From NCBI GenBank assembly GCA_021298315.1, contig JAJTFC010000023.1, positions 1-64,000 of the forward strand: a stretch of 64,000 nucleotides of DNA, written 5' to 3'. The notes beneath the pieces are model-generated. The model was given only the letters and a program-made list of their open reading frames with translations, had not been told where the DNA came from and made no database searches. Positions 8,759 to 17,660 of the stretch are shown here, one piece after another (positions within the stretch are counted from its first letter, which is position 1; each line of letters begins with the position of its first letter). The position numbers and the translations under genes were made by a program. This DNA is from Planctomycetaceae bacterium. GTDB lineage: Bacteria > Planctomycetota > Planctomycetia > Pirellulales > Pirellulaceae.

Positions 8759-9919
8759 CTACCGAAGGGAACCTAGAAAACGGCGGATGCTTAGAAAATC
8801 GATATCCAACTTAGAGTGACCTTCGATAGCAAGTTCGCTTGCGATTTGCCCGAGCACCGAAGTGAACTTGAATCCGTGGCCGGAGAGACCAGCGACAACG
8901 ACGACGTTGGGAGCATCTGGCAATCGATCGAGGATGAAATGTTCGTCGGGGGTCATGGTGTAGTAGCAACCGCTCCAGTTCCGAAGCTGAAGGCTGACTT
9001 CTGGGAGGTAACTCGCAAGAAACTCTTCGACGAGTCTACGGTCTTGCGGATCCGGTGTGTGCTGTCCGATTGGTGGATCTGAAACAATCTGTCCACCGGA
9101 GTGTCGAGCGACTTTTAATCCCTGGCGGCTGTGGTCGGGGAATCCATAGTAGTATCCACTAGGAGTTTCGTAAAAGAAACATGGGAAACCTTGATCTTGC
9201 GAGTAACAAGCTGACGGACACTCGTACCAATACAGATGCTTGCGAAGAACTTTCAGTGGGATAGGGTAGCTTGAGAGGGCTTGGGAGGCCCAAGGCCCTG
9301 CGCAGAGAATCAGTTTATCCGCTTGCAGTGTCTCGCGTTGGGTCTGAATCTCGACCCCATGCTTGTCGGCATGCCAACGAAGCATCCTTTCGTTGACTCG
9401 AATCTGTACACCGAGTTTGCGGGCTTGTTGCAGATGCGCAGCGACGCACTCTTCGACGAGCAAATAGCCCGCATCCTTTTCGAGGATCGCTTGCCAAGCA
9501 TCCGAACCTGCGATGCCTGGATACCGCTCGATGGCTTTTTGCATGCTCATGGTTTCGATAGGGAGCGAGTGTTCCGCTGCGCTGCGAGCAACCCCTGAGA
9601 GGACCACACCATCCGGTGGACCTATTTCCAATAAGCCGGTTGGAAAATACAGTTGTTTGTCGACTTCGAATTCGAGCGTCTTCCAAAGTTCATAGGCTCG
9701 GATCAGTAGCGGCACGTAATTTGGGTGTTCGAAATACGATTTGCGGATGATGCGAGTATCGCCGTGCGAACTACCCATACGGTGTGGAGGATCGAATTGA
9801 TCGATCCCCACGACGCGGTAACCTTGTTTGGCAAGAGCATAGCATGCTGCCGAACCGACGCCTCCGAGTCCGACAATCAGGACATCGCAGCGTTGGGAGG
9901 TTGCGCTGTTAGGATTCAT
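8759..9919 (-). CDS. FAD-dependent amino-acid oxidase, monomeric sarcosine oxidase / SolA family
   Basis: A cytoplasmic flavoenzyme of 386 residues, predicted to oxidise an N-methyl or secondary amine (sarcosine, N-methyl amino acid, pipecolate type) to imine and H2O2. The Rossmann motif VGLGGVGSAA is near the N-terminus, followed by the family signature GSSHGDTRIIRKSYFEHP. The cysteine expected to bind FAD covalently is present in GCYYTMTPDEHF, followed by GLSGHGFKF. The exact substrate cannot be read from the sequence. It lies between the enolase-superfamily gene (141-nt gap) and hypF (12-nt gap) on the same strand. Confidence 0.88.
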   Translation of the reverse strand: MNPNSATSQRCDVLIVGLGGVGSAACYALAKQGYRVVGIDQFDPPHRMGSSHGDTRIIRKSYFEHPNYVPLLIRAYELWKTLEFEVDKQLYFPTGLLEIGPPDGVVLSGVARSAAEHSLPIETMSMQKAIERYPGIAGSDAWQAILEKDAGYLLVEECVAAHLQQARKLGVQIRVNERMLRWHADKHGVEIQTQRETLQADKLILCAGPWASQALSSYPIPLKVLRKHLYWYECPSACYSQDQGFPCFFYETPSGYYYGFPDHSRQGLKVARHSGGQIVSDPPIGQHTPDPQDRRLVEEFLASYLPEVSLQLRNWSGCYYTMTPDEHFILDRLPDAPNVVVVAGLSGHGFKFTSVLGQIASELAIEGHSKLDIDFLSIRRFLGSLR

Positions 9920-10060
9920 AACTCGTCATCGGATGATAGGAGTTGCTCTGTGACAATACAAAACTCGTTTCGAGCACGAGCAGGAGCACAGAGTAGTCGG
10001 TGCGGCCACAAGTTGCCATGGCCCCTAAAATCATTTTTGCGAATATTTTTATTTAGATAA

Positions 10061-11164
10061 CTATCGATAGACTGCTGTCGGCTTGCCCAGTACATCCATT
10101 TTGGGTCGAATGCCCAGGCCCGGCTGGGAGCTAGCAGCAAGTCGTCCGTTGTCGCGTTGGGGGGCACCTTCGGCGATGCTGACGGTCACATAGCTGTTAA
10201 AGTCGGTGCTGGTAAACAGGAGTTCGGTCGGAGTGCTATGGGCAAGGTGAGCGATGGCAGCCGTTACGATATCGCCTCCCCAGGTGTCTTCGATCGTCAT
10301 GGCGATTCCCATCGATACGCACAGATCGCGAGCTTGTCGGATTTTGGTCAGGCCGCCGAATTTACTGATCTTAAGGTTCACAACATCCATGGCCAGATCG
10401 CGTCGACCTCGAAGGAGCATTTCCAGACCATCGATATTTTCGTCGAGCACAAACGGGTGGTCGGTTTGCCGGCGGACAGCGAGGCATTCTTCGTAGGTCA
10501 CGCAAGGCTGTTCGATATAGACATCGAGGTTTTTGACAGCTCGGCATACTCGGACCGCTTCGTGCTGCGTCCAACCGGTATTGGCATCGGCGACAAGTCG
10601 ATCGGTCGGCTTGAGTGCTGCGCGAACGGCATGGATGCGCTCGATATCGACATCTGGATCACCGCCGACTTTGAGTTGGAATCGTCGGTAACCTTGGGCT
10701 CGATATCCCGCGACGTTTGCAGCCATTTGATCGGGGGACTCTTGGGAAATCGCGCGGTAAAGATGGAAGTCGTCGCCGTAGCGACCACCCAATAGAGAGC
10801 AGACCGGTAGTCCAGCTTGTTGTCCGAGCAGATCCCAGCAAGCCACATCGATCGGCGACTTGACGTAGGGATGTCCTTTGAGTGCCGCATCCATAAGTCG
10901 ATTGAGTTTATCGATTTGAAGTGGATCTTGGCCGATGAGTTGCGGTGCGAGTTCCGCCAGGCCGGCACGCACACCCGAGGCGTAAGAGGGTAGATACGCG
11001 GCGCCAAGCGGGCAAGATTCACCCCAACCGACAAGCCCTGAATCGGTAACTACGGCGACGACCGTCGAGTCAAAGACCGTGACCGATTTTCCACCGCTCC
11101 ATTTATAGGTTACTTCATGGAGCGGCAGGTCGACTTGATAGACTCGGATCTCTTGAATTCTCAT
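10061..11164 (-). CDS. Mandelate racemase / muconate lactonizing enzyme family protein
   Basis: An enolase-superfamily racemase, epimerase or dehydratase of 367 residues. The N-terminal capping domain starts [17 protein letters not shown]. The barrel carries the three metal ligands in VADANTG, IEQP and LDEN, and the two catalytic lysines in FQLKVGGD and NLKISKFGG, as in the MLE-type subgroup with a Lys pair. I started the gene at 11164 because an upstream ATG at 11215 adds residues that do not match the family. The likeness to hydroxyproline/proline-betaine epimerases and the neighbouring sarcosine-oxidase-like gene suggest catabolism of an N-modified amino acid, but this is inference. Confidence 0.85.
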   Translation of the reverse strand: MRIQEIRVYQVDLPLHEVTYKWSGGKSVTVFDSTVVAVVTDSGLVGWGESCPLGAAYLPSYASGVRAGLAELAPQLIGQDPLQIDKLNRLMDAALKGHPYVKSPIDVACWDLLGQQAGLPVCSLLGGRYGDDFHLYRAISQESPDQMAANVAGYRAQGYRRFQLKVGGDPDVDIERIHAVRAALKPTDRLVADANTGWTQHEAVRVCRAVKNLDVYIEQPCVTYEECLAVRRQTDHPFVLDENIDGLEMLLRGRRDLAMDVVNLKISKFGGLTKIRQARDLCVSMGIAMTIEDTWGGDIVTAAIAHLAHSTPTELLFTSTDFNSYVTVSIAEGAPQRDNGRLAASSQPGLGIRPKMDVLGKPTAVYR

Positions 11165-11247
11165 GGGTTGGCTTCGGTTAAAACAACGGATATTTGCTGG
11201 CGGGATTGTGTTCAAGATAACCCAAGTTGTGACTTTGAGGATCCCAA

Positions 11248-11258
11248 CTTGCTATAAT
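11248..11258 (+). promoter_or_regulatory. Extended -10 promoter of the dienelactone hydrolase gene
   Basis: TGCTATAAT (TATAAT at 11253-11258) is a full extended -10 element about 135 nt upstream of the start codon. No well-placed -35 is visible, which is acceptable for extended -10 promoters. Confidence 0.45.
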
Positions 11259-11392
11259 GCGTCGCCGGAAAATCAGAACTAAAACCAACTTACCGACTCC
11301 GTCGGATCCTCTGATTACCTCCTTCTGACGACTAAACACGAACCGCTAACGGCCAATCACTAATTACTAACCACTCTACCAGGGGTTTGAGC

Positions 11393-12241
11393 ATGTGCGA
11401 TCAGGATCATTTTGACGAAGACATCAAGAAGTACTCTCGAAGGGACTTAGGGGCATTAGCAGCGTTGGGTATGAGTGCCGCGATTCTGTTTCCGCAGGAT
11501 GCTAAAGCGCTGGCCATTAGCGAGCAGGAAGTCACGATCAAGACTCCTGATGGGGAGTGCGACGCTTATTTCGTAACACCTGCTACTGGGGCTCATGCAG
11601 CCGTCTTGGTCTGGCCAGATATCTTTGGTTTGCGACCGGCATTTCGTCAGATGGGTAAGCGGCTAGCTGAGTCCGGTTACAGTGTTTTGGTGGTGAATCC
11701 TTTCTATCGAACCAAGAAGTCACCGACGGCGCCCCAAGGGGCTAGCACACCGATCCAGGAAGTGGTGCCCTTGGCGCGTTCGCTCAGCGCCAAGACGCAT
11801 CAAGCCGATGCGGCAGCATTTGTTGCCTGGCTGGACACTCAGCCTCAGGTCGACAAGAGCAAGAAGATTGGAACGATCGGATACTGCATGGGCGGCCCGA
11901 TCGTGATGCGAACGGCAGCAACGGCGCCCGAGCGCATCGGTGCGGGCTGTTCGTTCCATGGCGGTGGATTGGTGACCAAAGAGGCTGAAAGTCCACATTT
12001 ACTGATCCCCAAGATGAAGGCGGCTTTTTTGATTGCCATTGCCGAGAACGACGACATGAGGGATCCGGAATCCAAACAGGTATTGAAGGAATCCTTTGAG
12101 GGGGCCAAGTTGTCCTCGGAGATCGAAGTGTATCCGGCTGGGCATGGATGGTGTCCACCTGACACTCGGGTCTACAACAAGGATCAGTCCGAGCGAGCTT
12201 GGGCTCGGATGCTGGCTCTCTTCGAGAAAACACTTAGTTAG
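11393..12241 (+). CDS. Tat-exported dienelactone hydrolase family protein
   Basis: An alpha/beta hydrolase of 282 residues. The N-terminus carries a twin-arginine motif (SRRDLGALAALG) and a hydrophobic segment, so export is predicted. The family's Cys-type nucleophile elbow is C165 in GYCMGG, with D220 or D221 (IAENDDMRDP) and H251 (AGHGW) completing the triad. ATG 11393 is chosen over a TTG six nt upstream because AGGGG ends 7 nt before it. The substrate of exported planctomycete dienelactone-hydrolase-like proteins is not known. Followed by a repeat-filled intergenic region. Confidence 0.88.
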   Translation: MCDQDHFDEDIKKYSRRDLGALAALGMSAAILFPQDAKALAISEQEVTIKTPDGECDAYFVTPATGAHAAVLVWPDIFGLRPAFRQMGKRLAESGYSVLVVNPFYRTKKSPTAPQGASTPIQEVVPLARSLSAKTHQADAAAFVAWLDTQPQVDKSKKIGTIGYCMGGPIVMRTAATAPERIGAGCSFHGGGLVTKEAESPHLLIPKMKAAFLIAIAENDDMRDPESKQVLKESFEGAKLSSEIEVYPAGHGWCPPDTRVYNKDQSERAWARMLALFEKTLS

Positions 12242-12250
12242 GAAGTTTCA

Positions 12251-12623
12251 GGGCCTCGCGCCCAACTGCTTTTTGAAAAACCGCTCGACATGCGCCGCGC
12301 CCCACTCAAATCCAATCGTTCCTAAATTGATCCGAATGTCGATTTAATGTTGTTGGGCTAACGCCTTACCCCGCTTGGCCCCCCTTCTCCACCGGGGCTT
12401 TGGCCGGGGGAGTAAGGGGCGGGGGGGATGAGGGGGCTGTGCGCGTAGGGCTGTTTTCCTCAACCGCTGATGAAGACGGAAAATGGTAGAGGAACATCGA
12501 TCGCTGCCCGGTGAACCTTGCCCCTTCACCGGAGGGCTTGCGCCCAACCGCTTTCAAAAAACCCTCGGCATCGCCGAAATACACTCAAATCCAATCTTTC
12601 CTAAAAGGATCAAAATGTCGATT
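12251..12623. repeat. Intergenic block with a diverged 90-bp direct repeat and a dispersed G/C-rich hairpin
   Basis: The segment 12251-12345 and the segment 12534-12623 are diverged copies of one another, sharing CGCCCAAC-GCTTT, ACTCAAATCCAATC-TTCCTAAA and AATGTCGATT. Between them, 12360-12475 repeats in order the hairpin, GCGCGTAGGGCTGTTTT and CCGCTGATGAA elements found at positions 1-360. No gene is supported in the whole 12242-12754 gap. Confidence 0.65.
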
Positions 12624-12754
12624 GGATGGTATCGTATGTCATCGACATCCCAATGCTTCTCTTCGAGTACGAGTACCGTTTCACTGAGTACGAGTACGAA
12701 GAGAACCCGTGGAATAAATTTTCAGCAACAATAATTCCTGAAGATCCTCCAAGA

Positions 12755-14140
12755 CTAAGGTGCGATATAGAAGGGGCTTGTCAAGATCCAGCAATGGGGC
12801 TGGTCCAATAACTCGAGCCATAATTCGACTCGGTAATTACCTGGCCCGGGAATCTGCCAAGTGAATTTCTGATGTTCGCCTTGATAGACCAGTTCGCTCG
12901 GAGACTCAGGCGACGTCCGATACACTTTCCACGTTGCATTCAATGGGGCTTGGCCAACGAGTTTCAAGTCCTCTTTATTTTTGAGAAACTCCCAATCCAA
13001 GTGCGATCCGATTTCATGACGGTTTTGCTGGTGTTCGATGGCTACCTCAAACCCTTTCGAATCGGCAATCCAGTCAAAGGCCACGAATGTTCTTCCCTCA
13101 TCGAGGGCATTCCAAACAGCTTCTTGGGTAAGATCGCTCACGAGCAGATGCGTGCCGGCATGCCTTAGGCTGTATTGATACGGATCCAATTGCAGTTTCA
13201 GGAGCATATCCCCAGGCTTGGCCGTGTCAGGAATCTTTAGCAGGGGAGCCACCAGTAAACGTTCGAGCTTGAGCAGTTCCTCTCCGAGCGCATCGGTAAC
13301 GAGCACCTTGCCATCTTCACCTAAGAGGATCCGTACACCTACGTTTTGATGAGCGTCATTGGCCGCAACACCGGTGTGAGGAGCGATCAAGCAGAGTTGA
13401 TCCCAACGGGCAAGATAATCATCGGGATACGTTTGCAGGGCCGAAAAAGCTTCCTGAGGATATCGATCGATCAGCTCTGCTGTTTTGATCAACCACAGCG
13501 GATTTTTCATCGAGTCGATCATGCGTTTTTGCTTTTTGAAGTCTGCGTGCGTGTTGTAGATTTCCACGCCCGTAAGACCTTGGATTTGCCAATCCATGCG
13601 TTCTTCCAAGTGAGAAAGAAAGACATGTCCACCGCGGTTGCGTACGATCTGAGTGGTTTGCTGAGAATCTGCGTTTTCGAAGGGACGCAAGCTCATGGTT
13701 GGATAGACCAACATGCCTTTCATCTCAGCGCCTGGAATAAGCAGGACGCCATCGCGTAGACCTCGATGGCCGTCTTCGAAAAAGTCCTTCTCTTTCGAAG
13801 GGTGTTCGGTAAACAGGAGGACTTCGGTGCCCGCTCGCTTGGCCGCAGCGACGATATCTTCTATTTTGCCACGCGAGTCATGCGACAGTTCTGAGTGGAC
13901 GTGGAGATTGGCTCTGACCGTTCGAAACGGTCCTCTCGTGGTCAAGTTTTCGCGATGGAGAGAATACTTTTCGATCGCATCACGGATGGCTTGGAGATTC
14001 TTGCGAGTGAGCCGATCGACAGCATCCTTGGTCGGAGAACCCTTGGTGGATAAGTCCTGAGCCAGAGAATTCGGTGGAATCGCCAAGAGTCCGAGGCTAA
14101 AAACGGTTAACCAGACGACTTTCAAGCTCAAACTTTGCAC
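12755..14140 (-). CDS. Secreted PHP-domain metal-dependent hydrolase (CehA/McbA-like)
   Basis: A 461-residue protein with a signal peptide (SLKVVWLTVFSLGLLAIPPNS) and a PHP phosphoesterase domain. The metal ligands lie in LHVHSELSHDS, FTEHP, PGAEM, LSHLEE and AANDAHQN, the usual order. After the PHP domain, about 150 C-terminal residues look like a beta-rich domain (PGPGNYRVELWLELLDQ). Exported PHP proteins are usually phosphoesterases or amidohydrolase-like enzymes of unknown substrate. It is convergent with nothing and divergent from the YHYH gene 134 nt away, so the two may share a control region. Confidence 0.82.
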   Translation of the reverse strand: MQSLSLKVVWLTVFSLGLLAIPPNSLAQDLSTKGSPTKDAVDRLTRKNLQAIRDAIEKYSLHRENLTTRGPFRTVRANLHVHSELSHDSRGKIEDIVAAAKRAGTEVLLFTEHPSKEKDFFEDGHRGLRDGVLLIPGAEMKGMLVYPTMSLRPFENADSQQTTQIVRNRGGHVFLSHLEERMDWQIQGLTGVEIYNTHADFKKQKRMIDSMKNPLWLIKTAELIDRYPQEAFSALQTYPDDYLARWDQLCLIAPHTGVAANDAHQNVGVRILLGEDGKVLVTDALGEELLKLERLLVAPLLKIPDTAKPGDMLLKLQLDPYQYSLRHAGTHLLVSDLTQEAVWNALDEGRTFVAFDWIADSKGFEVAIEHQQNRHEIGSHLDWEFLKNKEDLKLVGQAPLNATWKVYRTSPESPSELVYQGEHQKFTWQIPGPGNYRVELWLELLDQPHCWILTSPFYIAP

Positions 14141-14274
14141 GATCCTATGCTCCCAGCAGTGAAACCGAATTCTGTATTTTGTCTGACCCTATCGTAACCT
14201 ATTTGAATCCTCGGGGTTATGCTATTACTCTGATCGACCGCCCAAGTCTTTTGGTAAGTAACTGGAGTGATCGC

Positions 14275-15510
14275 ATGATTGGGATTGGCTTTATCCAACC
14301 GCTTCGAGCCAAGTTGGCTTGCGTCTTACTAAGTGGAATGCTGTGCACTTGGGCCGGTATTGCGGCAGCACAGGAGATTTCACTCAACACGCAATCGGTT
14401 TCGATCCAGGAAGATCAAGTCGAGTCGATTGGTGGTTTTTGGTATGTCTCGAAGGCCGAGCCGAAAACCTACTATTACCGGGATGCGGGCCGATGGCTTG
14501 ATCTGTTTTCCTACCATTGCAAGGACTCGAATAAGGATGGGATTGCGAACCTGCAAATCTCCCATGATCAAAATCATTTGATCATCAAAAGCCAAGGGTA
14601 TCCGAACCATCCGACGGCCATTTTTCCTAACAGCGACAATCCCAATACGATCAGCGTTCAGGACTTCACGTTCCGTTTGCCTTTGGTGCCTCGTAAGAGT
14701 GAAACGATCACTCGATTGCCGATGGGCCCTGTCGGGATGTCCCTCAATGGGGTGGTTTTCTTTAATCCTTTCGAGATGGAAGGGCGCAATGCCGTTGCCG
14801 GCTATGATGAGGTCTGGCTCGATTCCTGTTGCGGACACCCTCAGCAGACGGGTGTTTATCATTACCACAAGTATCCAACCTGCGTAAAATCGCCGTTCAT
14901 CGATGACGGCAAGTCCCATTCGCCGATCATCGGATTTGCTTTCGATGGCTACCCTTTGTATGGGCCTTACGAATCGGACGGCAAGATGGCGATGGAACTC
15001 TCTGGAGAGCAAGCCTTGGATGCGTGCAACGGCCATAGCGATTCATTGCGGGGTTATCATTACCACGTAACACCCAACCGATTCCCCTACATCTTGGGTG
15101 GCTACGCAGGCGAGGTTGAACCGACAAACAATCGCGAATTTCGTCGGAACGCAGGGCGCAACAGAACAGGTCCAATCCAAGACAACACCCAACCGGGTGA
15201 TAAGTATGGAAAGATTATTACTTCGGTTCGACCTGGAAATCTTGTTCAGGGCAAGTCGCATGAGATCCACATCGAGTTTGATCCGACGCAAGCTCGCCGA
15301 CCGATTCCCGAGGGAGCGCCGACTTGGTTGCAAATTGGGCCTTACGAAGCAGAGTCGATCCAGCGCACTGGCAATAGTGTGACGGCCAAGATCACGATCC
15401 CCAAAGATGCGACGATCGGCGTTTGGCTTGATTGCCACATGGAGTTCGGCTCGGATCGTCGCCCGCTTGTCATCAAGAGAAATGACGCAGCGAGAGTCAC
15501 CTTTGATTGA
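14275..15510 (+). CDS. Secreted YHYH-domain protein
   Basis: A 411-residue exported protein. ATG 14275 is preferred over an upstream start at 14179 because GGAG precedes it and the protein then begins with a proper signal peptide (LACVLLSGMLCTWAGIAAAQ). The YHYH family motif is duplicated, in TGVYHYHKYPTC and in GYHYHVTPN, with IGFAFDGYPLYGPYES between them. These His pairs look like a metal site. No biochemical function is established for the family. The C-terminal ~120 residues look like an Ig-type beta domain. Confidence 0.85.
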   Translation: MIGIGFIQPLRAKLACVLLSGMLCTWAGIAAAQEISLNTQSVSIQEDQVESIGGFWYVSKAEPKTYYYRDAGRWLDLFSYHCKDSNKDGIANLQISHDQNHLIIKSQGYPNHPTAIFPNSDNPNTISVQDFTFRLPLVPRKSETITRLPMGPVGMSLNGVVFFNPFEMEGRNAVAGYDEVWLDSCCGHPQQTGVYHYHKYPTCVKSPFIDDGKSHSPIIGFAFDGYPLYGPYESDGKMAMELSGEQALDACNGHSDSLRGYHYHVTPNRFPYILGGYAGEVEPTNNREFRRNAGRNRTGPIQDNTQPGDKYGKIITSVRPGNLVQGKSHEIHIEFDPTQARRPIPEGAPTWLQIGPYEAESIQRTGNSVTAKITIPKDATIGVWLDCHMEFGSDRRPLVIKRNDAARVTFD

Positions 15511-15534
15511 GCTATGTCATCCGATGTCATCCGA

Positions 15535-17565
15535 TCAACGGATCACAGGTGCAAAGTGGACGTAGTTCCAATGACGATACAGTTCACTTCTTTCCAATAG
15601 CTCATTGTGAGTACCAACATCAGCCACCTTGCGGTTGTGCAATACGATGACTTGGTCTGCGGCTCGCAGGGTCGAGAGTCGGTTTGGCAAGACCAGCACG
15701 ATGCATGAATGATTGCGAGCTTCTAGTAGTGCCCTGGTCGTTTCAGCTTCGATTCCTGCTTGGGTGCTTGCGGGTTCTTCGGCCACGACGATGCTTGGTT
15801 TTTTAAGGAATGCTCGAGCGATCCCTAGGCGGAACATGAGGTCGGGGGAGAGTCGTTGCTCGTTGAAGCTTACGAGAGTCTGAAGTCCATCGGGCAGTTC
15901 GAGCACCGCTTCGCTGACACGGGCAAGCTGTGTAATCTCTCTTAGGTCGATCGTCGCGTCGCGCTGCAATCCGAGCCATAGATTGTCTTCGATGGTACCG
16001 GTGACTAAAGGTCCATTGGGTGCAATCCAGAGTGAATGTTGGCGGATCGATTCGCTCGAAAGATCCTTCGAATCCACGTCGTCGAACATGAGCCTGCCGC
16101 TTACCGGTTGCCCGAATCCCAAGATCATTTCAACCAAGGCTTTTGAAAGGAACGGATCCGAGGAGATGATGGCAGTGAGTTGACCTGGCTTGAAAGAGGC
16201 AGAAACATCGTCGAGGAGTTTTTGGTTGTTTCCTGATTGGAGCGTCACATGCTCGACAGATACACCTTGCGAAAGGTTTTTTGAGAGCATTTTAGTGGCT
16301 GATGAAGAAGACGTGGCTTGGATCGCCAAGTATTCGTAGATCTGGGCTAGCTTGGGGGTCGCTTTGGCGACCGAAAGCCTAGCTGTCGCGATGCGATAGC
16401 CGCTGTAGATGGCTGCACAAATGCTTGCCGTCCAAACGAACCCTGCTCCGAGTGAGAGGTGTTTACGCGGGTCGAGCATACCCAGGGCCAGTAAGAAAAT
16501 CAAACCTGTTCCAAGTGCGGCTAGACTCAGCGGGACCAGTGGCAACTTGGCTTTATCGTAGCTAAGAACTTGGCTAGCTGCATTGCGGTAGGTCGTCATA
16601 TTCGATCGAAAGTGATCGAGCGTTTCACGAGAATCGTGTATCGTGGCCATCAAGGGGGCGGTTTGCGAGACTTTCCCGAGTTGTTCATGGGCAGCGCCCC
16701 AGCGTTGTTGCTCGACCCAACGCTGCTTGATATGACCAGCTTGCTGCCAAAGATGAACATTGCGAATGATCCAAGCTGCAATCAACGCAGCGATCGTTAG
16801 CAGTGGATGAATCAGTCCTGCAAGGATCACAAGCAACCCAATTTGGAGAAAGTGCTTTGGGTAGACCTGCAACCAATTGATAATCGCCATTCGCATCGCA
16901 GGAATGGTCTGCTCGTGAAAAGACTGCAACAGCCCCGCTTGAGCCGACAAGCCTCTTTCGAGGGCCAGAGCTCCAGAGTGATGGAACAGTCGTTGATGCA
17001 TTTGCTCTTCGGTATCGAGTGCACTCTGTACGCCCGACCTGCGTTGGAGCCAATTCAACACGCTCATGAGAGCAAGTCCAACTCCCAAGAGACCGATTAG
17101 GCCCAGCGCCTTGTACGAAGAAAGCAAATTCCAAAATGGCAGATTGCTATATTGAAAGCGAAAAGGGCCGATGGAAGTGTATTGGGATCCAGTGTCGATG
17201 AGCACCTGCGATCCTTGCTCGAAGGATTGCTCGACCTGCTGATGCTCCCAGCCCATCAAGTCGATCGTAAAGCCACCGAGGATCAAAAGTGATGGAACGA
17301 GTAATGCCAAGACCAAAGCAAGAAAATTTGCTATCCATGCAGATACAGGTGTCCTGAGTCCGCTAGCAGGTGGCCAAAAATTCGGAAACACGTTGCACTC
17401 GATCGATGGAGGAAGGATTTCGTTTCTTTCATCATTGCCCAGGATAATCTCGGGGCAAGCGTAGGGGCTATTTGGACATTCGGATTGGAACAGTTGGGAG
17501 GATTTTGAGGGGAAAATCTTGACCAAAATTCGATGGATGCACCGACGCAACACGCGGCGGGGCAA
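15535..17565 (-). CDS. ABC exporter-like protein with a degenerate ATPase domain
   Basis: A 676-residue membrane protein with the half-transporter layout: about six hydrophobic segments between residues 75 and 390, then a nucleotide-binding domain (about 435-665). That domain keeps the fold landmarks but has lost the catalytic motifs. Walker A reads SSDPFLSKAL with no glycines and the Lys displaced by one. The signature reads RLSPDLMFRL instead of LSGGQ. Walker B reads SIVVAEEP with Glu for Asp. The H-loop His is replaced (PNRLST). It is therefore probably unable to hydrolyse ATP on its own. It could be the inactive partner of a heterodimer or a regulatory protein. A long hydrophilic N-terminus (about 70 residues) precedes the first helix. 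It is divergent from the NtrC-type regulator. Confidence 0.8.
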   Translation of the reverse strand: MPRRVLRRCIHRILVKIFPSKSSQLFQSECPNSPYACPEIILGNDERNEILPPSIECNVFPNFWPPASGLRTPVSAWIANFLALVLALLVPSLLILGGFTIDLMGWEHQQVEQSFEQGSQVLIDTGSQYTSIGPFRFQYSNLPFWNLLSSYKALGLIGLLGVGLALMSVLNWLQRRSGVQSALDTEEQMHQRLFHHSGALALERGLSAQAGLLQSFHEQTIPAMRMAIINWLQVYPKHFLQIGLLVILAGLIHPLLTIAALIAAWIIRNVHLWQQAGHIKQRWVEQQRWGAAHEQLGKVSQTAPLMATIHDSRETLDHFRSNMTTYRNAASQVLSYDKAKLPLVPLSLAALGTGLIFLLALGMLDPRKHLSLGAGFVWTASICAAIYSGYRIATARLSVAKATPKLAQIYEYLAIQATSSSSATKMLSKNLSQGVSVEHVTLQSGNNQKLLDDVSASFKPGQLTAIISSDPFLSKALVEMILGFGQPVSGRLMFDDVDSKDLSSESIRQHSLWIAPNGPLVTGTIEDNLWLGLQRDATIDLREITQLARVSEAVLELPDGLQTLVSFNEQRLSPDLMFRLGIARAFLKKPSIVVAEEPASTQAGIEAETTRALLEARNHSCIVLVLPNRLSTLRAADQVIVLHNRKVADVGTHNELLERSELYRHWNYVHFAPVIR

Positions 17566-17660
17566 CTCGTTGCTTTTTTACAACCTAGGGTTTTGGTGCA
17601 AGTTTCGGCGAATCGTCACAGACGAGTCGAGATTCTGACTGATTCTTTATCGGATTGAAA

